From Moraxellaceae bacterium (lineage in GTDB: Bacteria; Pseudomonadota; Gammaproteobacteria; Pseudomonadales; Moraxellaceae), in contig JAUXNL010000232.1 of assembly GCA_030684415.1 (NCBI GenBank), positions 1-14,660 of the forward strand: a stretch of 14,660 bases of DNA. The letters run 5' to 3'. Of the stretch, positions 1-7,474 are shown piece after piece; the first letter of the stretch is position 1, and each line of letters begins with the position of its first letter. The position numbers were made by a program, and so were the translations under genes. Below the pieces are notes generated by a model. That model made no database searches. It was not told the DNA's origin and worked only from the letters and a program-made list of their open reading frames with translations.

Positions 1-701
1 TGTTGGCGCAAACTTTCAGTGCGGGCCGCATAAAGCGGATTCATGGCGGCACGGGCATGTGCCTCCATGCTGGCGCACAAGGCTTCGGCGCGCTCATGCT
101 GCCGCTCAGCCTGGCGCCCGGTTTCATGCAGCGCATCCAGCCGTGTCTTCACGATCCGGTAAACTGCCTTGTCTTTCTGGCGGGCATGCGCGGCAAGCTC
201 TTCCAGCATTTTTGGGGTGGTGATGCGTTCGGCGGCGGCTTGGCGCACCGACGCTGCGGATGCTTGCTGGGCGGTTTCCAGCAAGCACAACTCATCCTGT
301 AAATGACTCACAGCGGCGAGGCGCACCTCGATGGGTTCCGCTTCACGGATGAGATAGAGCAGGGTTGGCGTGTTGCCCAGACGGGCCAGCAATGCGCACC
401 GGGTGGCCACATCCGGACAGTGCGGGCCTTTACCGGCGAGCAATTCCTGCAAACGCTGGGTGGCCGCGTCGCGTACGCCTGCATCCAGATCGCGCTTCTG
501 GATTTGCGTCACCGTGTCGAGATCGTGCAGCCGGGCGACGGCTTCACGCCGCACCGACGGTTCGCTGTCGCTGCGGGCCAGTTGCGTGAGGATGAAGCCG
601 TCTGTGTCGAGCTCAGGCCTGAGGGCGGCAATCGCCTCGATCCGCTTTTGTGCTTTCGGGCTCTGCCACTTCGGGGTGCTGCGGAACAGCTTGCTCAGCA
701 T
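1..701 (-). CDS. DUF349 / HEAT-repeat protein, N-terminal part (runs off left edge)
   Basis: An open frame of 233 codons runs from an ATG at 701-699 to the left edge without a stop; the C-terminal part lies outside the window. It begins MLSKLFRSTPKW and contains four HEAT-like helical repeats with a xxVRxxAxxxL pattern (SVRREAVARL, GVRDAATQRL, EVRLAAVSHL, SVRQAAAERI). A charged, probably coiled-coil stretch follows (ALHETGRQAERQHERAEAL). This layout matches the long DUF349-domain proteins of pseudomonads, whose molecular role is not established. The cytoplasm is the likely location, since no signal peptide or membrane segment is seen. The start overlaps the stop of the upstream acyltransferase (ATGCTGA, 7 nt shared), so translation is probably coupled; only a weak GGAA lies upstream. 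I am sure of the frame and fairly sure of the family. The DUF349 domain itself is not in view. Confidence 0.8.
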   Translation of the reverse strand, partial: MLSKLFRSTPKWQSPKAQKRIEAIAALRPELDTDGFILTQLARSDSEPSVRREAVARLHDLDTVTQIQKRDLDAGVRDAATQRLQELLAGKGPHCPDVATRCALLARLGNTPTLLYLIREAEPIEVRLAAVSHLQDELCLLETAQQASAASVRQAAAERITTPKMLEELAAHARQKDKAVYRIVKTRLDALHETGRQAERQHERAEALCASMEAHARAAMNPLYAARTESLRQ

Positions 702-1606
702 GATGGTTTTCCGGATGACAGCAAGGAGGAGATCAAGGCATCTTTTTCTTCCCAGAGACTGGCCACCCAGCGCTGGAAAGACGTACGGAAGGCCTCGTCG
801 TTTTCGTAATCGGCGCTAAAGGCTTCGGGGGGAATGTCGCGACGTTGCACACGGACGCGGACATGACGTACACGACCGGAGCAAAAATCCATGAACGACG
901 GAATGCCATCAGGATAAGCGATGGTCGTGTCGAGCAGGCAGTGCATCTGGTCACCCAGTGCCGACAGCGTGAAGGCCATGCCACCGGCTTTGGGCTTGAG
1001 CAGATAGCGATACGGTGACTGCTGCTGCGCATGCTTGACCGGCGTGAACCGTGTGCCTTCCAGAAAATTCATGACGGACACGGGCGTGTAGCGGAATTTT
1101 TCACAGGAACGGCGGGTGGTGACGATATCCCGGCCCTTCAGCTCTGGACGTTTTTCCAGTACTTCCCGCGAGTAGCGCTTCATGAAGGGGAAGTCCAGTG
1201 CATACATGCCGGCGCCCAGAAAAGGAATCCAGATCAGCTCTTGCTTGAGGAAATATTTCAGGAACGGCGTGCGCCCATTGAACACATAAAAGAGAACGAT
1301 GATGTCGACCCAGCTCTGGTGATTAGCAATGACGAAATACCATTTGTCACGCCGCAGCCCATCAGGCAACTCGATATCCCATTCGATACGTGGCAGCAGT
1401 CGGTAATAAACATGGTTGTTCAGGTGTGCCCAGGTTGTTGCCAGCGTGACCAGAAAGGCGGTGATGCCAGCGCGCAACGCATGTGTGGGCATGAGAAAGC
1501 GCAGCGGCATCAGCACGGTGATAAGCGATGCAAAAAAAATGGTATTGGCCACCACAACTGGCAAAAACAACAGCGCAATCAGCGCGGCTGGCAAAAATCC
1601 AAGCAT
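695..1606 (-). CDS. PlsC-family acyltransferase (YihG-like)
   Basis: This 303-residue protein is a member of the LPLAT/PlsC acyltransferases, which move an acyl group from acyl-ACP or acyl-CoA to a lysophospholipid or related acceptor at the inner membrane. The catalytic HX4D motif is NHQSWVD (H96, D101). The acceptor-binding block III is FLEGTR (183-186), and conserved KYFLKQEL and PFMKRYS blocks lie between them. Hydrophobic segments at about 4-38 and 47-63 would anchor it. Length and motif context resemble E. coli YihG (about 310 aa) more than PlsC itself (about 245 aa), so the exact acceptor is unknown. The ATG at 1606 has GGAG 6 nt upstream. The stop overlaps the start of the DUF349 gene, so the two form an operon. 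Confidence 0.88.
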   Translation of the reverse strand: MLGFLPAALIALLFLPVVVANTIFFASLITVLMPLRFLMPTHALRAGITAFLVTLATTWAHLNNHVYYRLLPRIEWDIELPDGLRRDKWYFVIANHQSWVDIIVLFYVFNGRTPFLKYFLKQELIWIPFLGAGMYALDFPFMKRYSREVLEKRPELKGRDIVTTRRSCEKFRYTPVSVMNFLEGTRFTPVKHAQQQSPYRYLLKPKAGGMAFTLSALGDQMHCLLDTTIAYPDGIPSFMDFCSGRVRHVRVRVQRRDIPPEAFSADYENDEAFRTSFQRWVASLWEEKDALISSLLSSGKPSC

Positions 1607-1753
1607 GTATCACTCCGTTGCAGCAACCAGGAAGTCCCCGGTCAAAAGGCAGGTCTATGGTTTGTCCGTTATGCCGTTGGTTGTGCTGCCAGTGCTAACG
1701 GCATCTGTTCAAGCGGCGCCACTTTGCAGCGGTACAAACCCGGCCGGCACCTG

Positions 1754-1787
1754 ACCGCTGGCTGAAAAGCATTTTTCAGCCAGCGGT
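1754..1787. repeat. Solo hairpin related to the end of the dispersed repeat
   Basis: A perfect 15-bp inverted repeat (accgctggctgaaaa at 1754-1768 against 1773-1787) with loop gcat. It overlaps the first base of the AraC stop triplet. It has the same CTGAAAA-loop-TTTTCAG apex as the end hairpins at 8155-8190 and 9138-9168. The lower stem differs by matched changes (T to G on one arm, A to C on the other). No U-run follows on either strand, so it is not a standard intrinsic terminator, although it could still affect the 3' end of the AraC mRNA. The rest of the gap between the AraC and acyltransferase genes (1607-1753) shows nothing else I can name. Confidence 0.7.
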
Positions 1788-2794
1788 TAACGATGCAGGC
1801 CCTGTCGGTATTCGCCGGGCGTTATCCCGGTCCATTTTTTGAAAGCACGGTGAAACGTAGAGGGCTCGGAGAAGCCCATGAGTTCAGCAATTTCGGTAAT
1901 GCTCAGTATCGGGCGGCTCAGGTAGTAAATGGCTGCATCGCGGCGTACCTGATCCTTGATGCCCTGGAACGAACTGCCTTCGTCTTTCAGGCGCCGGCGC
2001 AGGGTTTGTGGTGCCAATGCGAGCATTGCCGCCACGTCTTCAAATTCGGGGAATTCGCGGGTGAAGTCTTTGCCGAGCAGTGCGCGCACCTGGCCCGTGA
2101 GCTGCTGTGACGTGGTCGGCGGCACAAAAAGATTGGCAGGTGTGCGCAGGAATGTCCGCAAGCTGGCCGGGTTTTGCATCAAGGGGTAATTCAGGTAGCG
2201 CGCGCTGAAAATCAGGCTATTGCGCTGCTGGTTAAAGCGTAGTGGGCAATGGAACAGGCGATGGTAGTGCTCGACATGCGCCGGCGCCGGGTAAGCAAAA
2301 TGTGCTTCGATGAGCGGAATGCGCTGATCCACCAGCCAGCTCGACAGGCGATGTGCCACTGTCAGCATGGCCTCAGTAGTGACATGCAACGGGTCTTGCG
2401 CCGGATGGTCCCAGTGCATGGAAATTTCGGCACGCTCGCCGCTCTGGCGCAGCCGGAAACGGATGTCAACCAATTGGCGGTTGTAAAAAACAATGCCACG
2501 CAAAATGGCTTTTTTGAGTGTCGGCAGATGAATCAGCGCCTGGCAGAGCAGGGCGAAATTGCCATATGCCGAGCGTCGTCGCCCCCCCGCAATGAGGAAT
2601 TCGTCTCCGGTGTGCTGCATCAGCGCGAGCATGATGCTGACAAACTGCATGTCGGTCAGACAGGCATCGGGATTCTCCAGTATGGCGGGGTCGATGCCCG
2701 CGCGCGCGAACTCGTTCTCGATGAACTTGGCCGGCGCCTGTGCATGGTGCAGTGCCTCGCGCAGATAATGACTGGAGATATACGGGGAGGACAT
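1787..2794 (-). CDS. AraC-family transcriptional regulator (Arabinose_bd type)
   Basis: This 335-residue protein has the two-domain layout of the OruR/MmsR-like AraC group. An N-terminal ligand-sensing domain of the PF12625 kind spans roughly residues 20-205. The C-terminal double helix-turn-helix spans about 250-333, with VAAMLALAPQTLRRRLKDEG as the first HTH region and ITEIAELMGFSEPSTFHRAF then WTGITPGEYR as the second HTH and family signature. The ATG at 2794 has AGGAA 6 nt upstream; a TTG one codon earlier is less likely. The gene is divergent from the racemase-like gene, separated by about 430 bp. That suggests, but does not prove, that it controls fatty-acyl or branched-chain lipid use through that gene. 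The effector is unknown. Confidence 0.9.
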   Translation of the reverse strand: MSSPYISSHYLREALHHAQAPAKFIENEFARAGIDPAILENPDACLTDMQFVSIMLALMQHTGDEFLIAGGRRRSAYGNFALLCQALIHLPTLKKAILRGIVFYNRQLVDIRFRLRQSGERAEISMHWDHPAQDPLHVTTEAMLTVAHRLSSWLVDQRIPLIEAHFAYPAPAHVEHYHRLFHCPLRFNQQRNSLIFSARYLNYPLMQNPASLRTFLRTPANLFVPPTTSQQLTGQVRALLGKDFTREFPEFEDVAAMLALAPQTLRRRLKDEGSSFQGIKDQVRRDAAIYYLSRPILSITEIAELMGFSEPSTFHRAFKKWTGITPGEYRQGLHR

Positions 2795-3017
2795 CAAAAA
2801 TTCCTGTCAGGCCAAGCACTTGCCGGAAGTGGCGGGAATGGTAGCCGTAGGCCGGGAAGGCTTGCAACGGGCGCATGATGCCCTGTTTTGGCAGGGACCG
2901 GTGGATGGAAAAAGCAGGCTCTGTCCGCTGTGCCGGATTGACGTTCTGCGGTATCGCTCTTGTGTCGAGTGTGTCGTCGCGCCTATTTTGGTCAGCCCTT
3001 GCCCCTCGAAGGGAGAT

Positions 3018-3116
3018 GGCTTTTCAGCCCGCGACTCCGGCACATGTCCGGAATCGCTCCACGCTGAATCAATCACTTAGGTGTGATTGATTCGCAAGCC
3101 GGCCATCCCTGGCCGG
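3018..3116 (+). repeat. Dispersed structured repeat, copy A (core only)
   Basis: This copy lies between the AraC and racemase genes and is a chain of short hairpins. GGC..GCC flanks TTTTCA at 3018-3029. TCCGG/CCGGA (3036-3040/3048-3052) surrounds an ACATGT palindrome. GAATCAATCAC/GTGATTGATTC (3066-3076/3083-3093) is a perfect 11-bp stem with loop ttaggt. CCGGCCA/TGGCCGG (3099-3105/3110-3116) is a perfect 7-bp stem. Bases 3039-3078 are identical, 40 of 40, to the reverse complement of 8231-8270, and match 37 of 40 at 9057-9096. This copy lacks the end hairpins present in copies B and C. The rest of the 2795-3223 gap holds only a weak CCCTG/CAGGG hairpin (2881-2896), a CCCTT/AAGGG hairpin (2996-3013) and the promoter listed separately. 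Confidence 0.85.
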
Positions 3117-3161
3117 TCAGGCCATGAGCGAAAGCGTCAATCCTTTTGAGGCCTTGTGTCA

Positions 3162-3189
3162 TTGGCCGCGACGATGTCGCGGGTATGCT
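3162..3189 (+). promoter_or_regulatory. Candidate promoter with an operator-like inverted repeat for the racemase gene
   Basis: A -35-like TTGGCC (3162-3167) and a -10-like TATGCT (3184-3189) are separated by 16 bp. An inverted repeat CCGCGAC-GAT-GTCGCGG (3166-3182, perfect 7-bp arms) fills the spacer, where a bound repressor would block RNA polymerase. The start of transcription would fall about 30 nt before the ATG at 3224. The boxes match the sigma-70 consensus only partly, so this is inference. Confidence 0.35.
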
Positions 3190-3223
3190 CACGACCTTCT
3201 AGTCATTAGCTGTGGAGTCTGCC

Positions 3224-4408
3224 ATGTCCGGTCCCTTGTCCTCGCTCAGGGTTCTCGATTTTTCCGGTCTTTTGCCTGGCCCCTTCGGCACCATGCTGTT
3301 GGCCGACATGGGCGCTGACGTGCTGCGGGTGGAGTCGCCGTCGCGCCCTGACATGGTCCGTATGTTGCCGCCACATGATGCCGGCGTGTCGGCGTCGCAT
3401 GCATTTCTTAACCGCAGCAAGCGTGGCATTGCTGTCGACCTCAAGAAGCCGGAAGGCGTCGAGCTGATCAAGAAGCTGGTGGCCGACTACGACATCGTGG
3501 TCGAGCAGTTCCGCCCGGGCGTGATGGATCGTCTGGGTGTGGGCTACGAGGCCCTGAAGGCGATTAACCCCAAACTGATTTATTGCGCCATTACGGGTTA
3601 TGGCCAGACCGGGCCGTACAAGGATCGCGCTGGCCACGACATGAATTACCTCGCGATTGCCGGCGTGCTCGGCTACAACGGCCGCAAGGCCACCGGCCCG
3701 GTGCCGGTGTCGGTGCAGATTGCCGACGTGGCGGGCGGCTCCTGCCACGCGGTAATGGGCATTCTGGCGGCCGTCATCCATCGTGCGCAGACCGGCGAAG
3801 GCCAGTTTGTCGACATCTCCATGACCGATGCCGCCTTCACCCTGCACGCGTTGACCGCGCCGCCCGCACTGGTGGCCAATATCCAGCCTGACCGCGAGAA
3901 CACCCAGCTCAATGGGGGCTCGTTCTACGATTGCTACGAAACCAAGGATGGCCGTCACTTCTCGGTCGGCGGTCTTGAACCGCAGTTCTTCATGCAATTC
4001 TGTGCCGCTATCGGCCGCCCGGAGCTGGCGCCGCAGGGCATGGCCATGGGTAATCCTGAACTGGTGGCCGCCCTCAAGACCGAAATCGCCGCGGAAATGA
4101 AAAAGAAGACCTATGCCGAATGGCAGCAGGTGTTTATCGCGATTGATTCTTGTACCGAGCCGGTCCTGAGCTTTGCCGAAGCGTGTGAGCATCCCCACAT
4201 CAAGGCGCGCGATCTGATTGTCGACGTACCGCGTCCTGATGGCACAAAGCAGAGGCAACTGGGCTCGGCCATCAAGTTCTCGAAGACGCCAGCGACTTTC
4301 CGCTTCATCGGTACCGAGCTGGGCTCACACACGGATGACGTGCTGAAAGAGCAGGGGTTCAGTGCCGAGGCCATCGCGGCGCTGCGCAAGAGTGGTGCTG
4401 TGGCATAA
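3224..4408 (+). CDS. CaiB/BaiF family protein, probably alpha-methylacyl-CoA racemase
   Basis: This 394-residue family III CoA-transferase fold protein has the N-terminal LDFSGLLPGPFGTMLLADMGADV signature region. It also carries all three residues known to be catalytic in bacterial alpha-methylacyl-CoA racemase (MCR): H138 in AGHDMNYL, D168 in IADVAGGS and E252 in GGLEPQFF. That favours racemisation of 2-methylacyl-CoA esters (breakdown of branched fatty acids, isoprenoids or sterol side chains, cytoplasmic) over CoA transfer. It is somewhat longer than M. tuberculosis MCR (about 360 aa). I chose the ATG at 3224 because GGAG sits 7 nt upstream; an in-frame GTG at 3212 would overlap that ribosome site. 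The gene is divergent from the AraC regulator and ends in a strong terminator. Confidence 0.88.
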   Translation: MSGPLSSLRVLDFSGLLPGPFGTMLLADMGADVLRVESPSRPDMVRMLPPHDAGVSASHAFLNRSKRGIAVDLKKPEGVELIKKLVADYDIVVEQFRPGVMDRLGVGYEALKAINPKLIYCAITGYGQTGPYKDRAGHDMNYLAIAGVLGYNGRKATGPVPVSVQIADVAGGSCHAVMGILAAVIHRAQTGEGQFVDISMTDAAFTLHALTAPPALVANIQPDRENTQLNGGSFYDCYETKDGRHFSVGGLEPQFFMQFCAAIGRPELAPQGMAMGNPELVAALKTEIAAEMKKKTYAEWQQVFIAIDSCTEPVLSFAEACEHPHIKARDLIVDVPRPDGTKQRQLGSAIKFSKTPATFRFIGTELGSHTDDVLKEQGFSAEAIAALRKSGAVA

Positions 4409-4461
4409 GCCACTTCTTTATCTAGTGGCTGTGGCGTAATGACTGTCAGTTGTGGCGACAT

Positions 4462-4494
4462 AAAAAAGGGGCCTGCATTGCAGGCCTCTTTTTT
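4462..4494. terminator. Bidirectional intrinsic terminator
   Basis: GGCCTGCA (4470-4477) pairs with TGCAGGCC (4479-4486) around a minimal loop. AAAAAAG before it and CTTTTTT after it extend the stem and supply U-runs in both directions. It lies between the convergent racemase-like gene and the peroxiredoxin-like gene and can serve both. Confidence 0.85.
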
Positions 4495-4568
4495 ATTGCT
4501 GACATTAATCCGGGATCGACAATCCGTGGGTTAATGCGCCCCAGGCCCTGCCCGGCACATGACTGCGA

Positions 4569-5171
4569 TCAATACTTCACAGCACAACCGTAGGGTTGGG
4601 TGGTGGCGGGGCTGATTTCCTGCTGTGCAGCAACGGCCGCGAGTGCCGCGGGGACATATTGCGTCGCGCGTGCCAGATCTTCTTTCTTCGCCGTGGGGAT
4701 GCTGTCAATGGCGCCGCTGTAGCGCACGGTGCCACCCCCATCAATCACAAAAATCTGGGGCGTTGTTTTGGCGCCATAGGCTTGGCCAGTCTTGCCATCA
4801 CGATCGAAAAGATAGGCAGTTGGTGAGGATTTCCAATTGTTGGCGATACGGGTGGCTTCCGACGCGGTGATGTCACCTTGCTTGCCGGCCGCCGACGAAT
4901 TGATGCTCAGCCAGACAACCCCGTTGCTGGTTGCGGCTTTTTGTTGGCCAGGAATATTGCCACTTTCATAGTGTTTGACCACAAACGGACAGCCGGGATT
5001 GGTCCACTCAAGCACGACAGTCTTGCCACTGAATTCGCTGAGTGAGCGGGATTTGCCGGTGCTGTCGCTGAGTGTGAAGGCAGGCGCCTTGTCGCCAGTC
5101 TTGACGGCGGCATGCGTCAGAACGGGAGTCAGCAGCAAGCTGGCGAGTGCGGTCACCATGACGGTTTTCAT
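4569..5171 (-). CDS. Exported peroxiredoxin-like (AhpC/TSA, PRX_like1) thioredoxin-fold protein
   Basis: This 200-residue protein has a cleavable signal peptide (MKTVMVTALASLLLTPVLTHA, cut after about residue 21), so it acts in the periplasm. The thioredoxin-fold redoxin domain follows. The redox cysteine is C61 in NPGCPFVVKHY, a single-cysteine motif in place of CxxC. The cis-proline loop is KTTPQIFV (P138). A second cysteine, C196, lies in the C-terminal tail YGCAVKY and may act as the resolving residue. NxxCP(F/Y)VKHY is typical of the PRX_like1 group, whose substrates are not established. The start codon overlaps the stop of the DsbD-like gene (ATGA), so this protein is probably coupled to, and reduced by, that transporter. 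The reduction is inference from context. Confidence 0.85.
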   Translation of the reverse strand: MKTVMVTALASLLLTPVLTHAAVKTGDKAPAFTLSDSTGKSRSLSEFSGKTVVLEWTNPGCPFVVKHYESGNIPGQQKAATSNGVVWLSINSSAAGKQGDITASEATRIANNWKSSPTAYLFDRDGKTGQAYGAKTTPQIFVIDGGGTVRYSGAIDSIPTAKKEDLARATQYVPAALAAVAAQQEISPATTQPYGCAVKY

Positions 5172-7258
5172 TTTGAATCTCCTGTCGGCGGGACGGGTGG
5201 GCTGGTACTCGCAAGCTCCGCCAGTGCAGCCTTGACGAGTGCCGGGGTAAGGATTTGTGGCAGTAGCCGGGGCTCACTGCTAGCGGGATAAAGCACATAA
5301 AGCGGCACGCCATTGCGCCCGAATTGCTGGAGGTAGCGGGTGATGGCGGGGTCACGTCGGGTCCAGTCGCCCTTCAAATAGGCAACGCCTGAGCGTTGCA
5401 GTGCTTGCTGTATTTCGCTGGTGGCCAGTGTACTGCGCTCATTGGCAAGACAGGTGATGCACCAGGCGGCGGTCATGTTGACCAGAATCGGGCGGCCCTG
5501 CATGCGCAAGGCCGCCAATCTTGCCTCGCTCCATGCTTCGGCCTGCTCTTGCACTGCAGGGCGGCTGTCCTTAATGGCAGCATCCGGGCTCAGCAACGGT
5601 GCGGCCACTCCGGCGAGCACCAACAGCAGGCCCACCCAAGCCAGGGATGATTGCTGGCGCCACCACAGACCGAAAGCGACCAGCACCATGGCCGCCAGCA
5701 GCCAGGCCATGTTGAGGGCGGAGGTTTGCTCGCCATAAACCCAGAGCAGCCAGACCACCGTCAGTAGTAAAGGAAATGCCAGAAGCTGCCGGAAAGTCAG
5801 CATCCAGGCGCCAGGCCGTGGCAATCTGCGGGCTAAGGCCGGCACGAGTCCCAGCAACAGCATGGGCATGGCCAGCCCCAACCCCAGTGCAGCAAACACC
5901 AGCAGTGCGGCCGGCGCAGGTTGCACCATGGCGTAGCCTAGTGCCGTTCCCATGAAGGGGGCGGTGCAGGGGCTGGCTACTGCACAGGCCAGCACGCCAC
6001 TGAAAAAAGCGCTCCGATCACCGGCGCCCTCGGTCAGGCGCTGGCCAATACCCGCCAGGCCGGCACCCAATTCCAGCAGCCCTGCAAAGCTCATGGCCAT
6101 GACGAACATGAGGAGTGCCAGTGCTGCCACAAAGCGTGGCTCTTGCAACTGGAAGCCCCAGCCAATCTGTTCGCCAGCGTGTCGAAGGGCGAGCAGCACG
6201 CCCGCCAGGACCAGAAAACTCAGGATGACGCCAGCCGTATAAAAAAATCCATGCCGACGCAGAGCCTGACGATCATCTGCATGTTGTAGCGCTCCGAGTG
6301 CCTTGAAAGACAGCACGGGAAACACACAAGGCATGAGGTTGAGTACCAGTCCACCGAGCAAGGCCAGCACAACGGCAATCAGCAGGCTTGCAGCCTGTAT
6401 AGGGGCTGGTGCTGCAGTGTTATCTGTCACTGTTGTGGGGAGGGCGACCAGTCGAAACGCATCCTTCGGGCCGGCCAACAGTAGCGGGAAGCGCGTCGGC
6501 ATGGCGTGGTAGTAGTCACTCAGTGGGAGTGTTGCCACCCAGCCTGAGGCATGTTGATGCCACTCAGGCATGGCGCTGTTACTCACGATCTGTGGCGTTT
6601 CCGGCAGTAGCCAGCGTTCGGCAATGTCGGCTGGGAGAGCGCCGGACAGATGCAGGTGCAGGAGCCCATCCGCAATGGTGTATGACGCCGTCATCGCCTT
6701 GGCTGATTTGGGTTGCGCGGCCTCTGCCCGTGCAAAGTCTTCTGCCCAGCGGGGGTCTGGTGTGCTGTGTCCGGCGACGGGCAGGGTCAGCTCATATGTG
6801 GCCTCGCCGGGAATGCACTCTTCCTGACAAACCAGCCAGTCTGCCTTTAGTGTGAGTGTGGCCTCGGAGGCCTCCAGAGCAGACGGTACCTGGATCATGA
6901 CCGGTAACAACTGGCGCTGGCTGTAGCCGAAATTGATCAGGTCGCCCGTCGGTAGCCGTTCAGGGACGGGCCAGCGGATGTCGCCGGCTACAAAACCGGC
7001 GGGTAAGGCAAAATCGAGACGAGTGGCAGCCCCTGAGTCACCACTGTTTTTCCAGTAGGTGTGCCAGTGCGGGTCATGTTCCAAGAGCAGGCCGACACGC
7101 AGTACGCGCCCCGGAACAATCACCGTTTCGCTTGCAACGAAGCGCGATGTCAGGTGATCGGTCCGGACCTCCTGTGTCAGCGGCAGAGGCATGCTGTGGG
7201 CGGGCATACAGGTGGCCAGCAGCATCAGGACCAGCATCAGTCGGGAGACGTAGTGCAT
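5168..7258 (-). CDS. DsbD/ScsB-like thiol:disulfide transporter
   Basis: This 696-residue protein would carry reducing power from cytoplasmic thioredoxin across the inner membrane to periplasmic proteins. A signal peptide (about residues 1-22) leads to a DsbD-alpha/ScsB-type periplasmic domain with the cysteine pair CQEEC (C144, C148). About eight membrane segments follow (roughly 288-315, 339-359, 377-397, 417-445, 449-473, 490-509, 516-532, 539-555). They carry the two buried redox cysteines in NLMPCVFPVL (C311) and VASPCTAPF (C431). The C-terminal thioredoxin domain has AAWCITC (C600, C603). All three cysteine pairs are therefore present. The N-terminal domain is larger than in E. coli DsbD, which favours the ScsB branch. 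I chose the ATG at 7258 (GGTGA 8 nt upstream, clean signal peptide); an in-frame ATG at 7309 adds 17 residues but has no ribosome site. Confidence 0.9.
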   Translation of the reverse strand: MHYVSRLMLVLMLLATCMPAHSMPLPLTQEVRTDHLTSRFVASETVIVPGRVLRVGLLLEHDPHWHTYWKNSGDSGAATRLDFALPAGFVAGDIRWPVPERLPTGDLINFGYSQRQLLPVMIQVPSALEASEATLTLKADWLVCQEECIPGEATYELTLPVAGHSTPDPRWAEDFARAEAAQPKSAKAMTASYTIADGLLHLHLSGALPADIAERWLLPETPQIVSNSAMPEWHQHASGWVATLPLSDYYHAMPTRFPLLLAGPKDAFRLVALPTTVTDNTAAPAPIQAASLLIAVVLALLGGLVLNLMPCVFPVLSFKALGALQHADDRQALRRHGFFYTAGVILSFLVLAGVLLALRHAGEQIGWGFQLQEPRFVAALALLMFVMAMSFAGLLELGAGLAGIGQRLTEGAGDRSAFFSGVLACAVASPCTAPFMGTALGYAMVQPAPAALLVFAALGLGLAMPMLLLGLVPALARRLPRPGAWMLTFRQLLAFPLLLTVVWLLWVYGEQTSALNMAWLLAAMVLVAFGLWWRQQSSLAWVGLLLVLAGVAAPLLSPDAAIKDSRPAVQEQAEAWSEARLAALRMQGRPILVNMTAAWCITCLANERSTLATSEIQQALQRSGVAYLKGDWTRRDPAITRYLQQFGRNGVPLYVLYPASSEPRLLPQILTPALVKAALAELASTSPPVPPTGDSK

Positions 7259-7362
7259 CAGGAAGTTCACCGCCGGTTGCGCAGGCCACTGCCGGTCCGG
7301 CCTTGGCATTTGCTGATTCGCCCGACATTAAGTTGTCGTGCGGTGTCGCGTCCACTTCCTAT

Positions 7363-7384
7363 TTGTGAAGCCCGGGCTGCACAA
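7363..7384. promoter_or_regulatory. 22-bp palindrome in the divergent dsbD-like / DUF2489 intergenic region
   Basis: The arms TTGTG (7363-7367) and CACAA (7380-7384) flank the core AGCCCGGGCT (7369-7378). Ten of the eleven base pairs match; the only mismatch is 7368/7379. It sits between two divergent starts (7258 minus, 7475 plus), where a dimeric regulator could control both. No convincing sigma-70 boxes were found beside it, so the operator role is inference. The rest of 7259-7474 shows only the ribosome site GGGAG at 7465. Confidence 0.4.
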
Positions 7385-7474
7385 GCCTTAGACAAAAAGC
7401 GGCCCTTCGGTTTTCTTCAGCAAGTCTTCGTGCGACGCTTCGCGCCCTCAACATCATTCTGTCCGGGAGTTTGT

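Noticed and set aside
1031..1765. A 244-codon plus-strand open frame opposite the acyltransferase
   Set aside because: It is a shadow frame; the minus-strand frame has HX4D and EGTR motifs and a good start.
3206..4258. A 350-codon open frame on the minus strand opposite the racemase gene
   Set aside because: It is a shadow frame in high-GC DNA. The plus-strand protein has full family motifs and a ribosome site, while this frame resembles nothing and is rich in His/Arg.
7061..7474. Upstream in-frame extension of the DUF2489 gene
   Set aside because: The extension is antisense to the DsbD-like coding region and has no ribosome site. The ATG at 7475 has GGGAG at proper spacing and starts the membrane helix.
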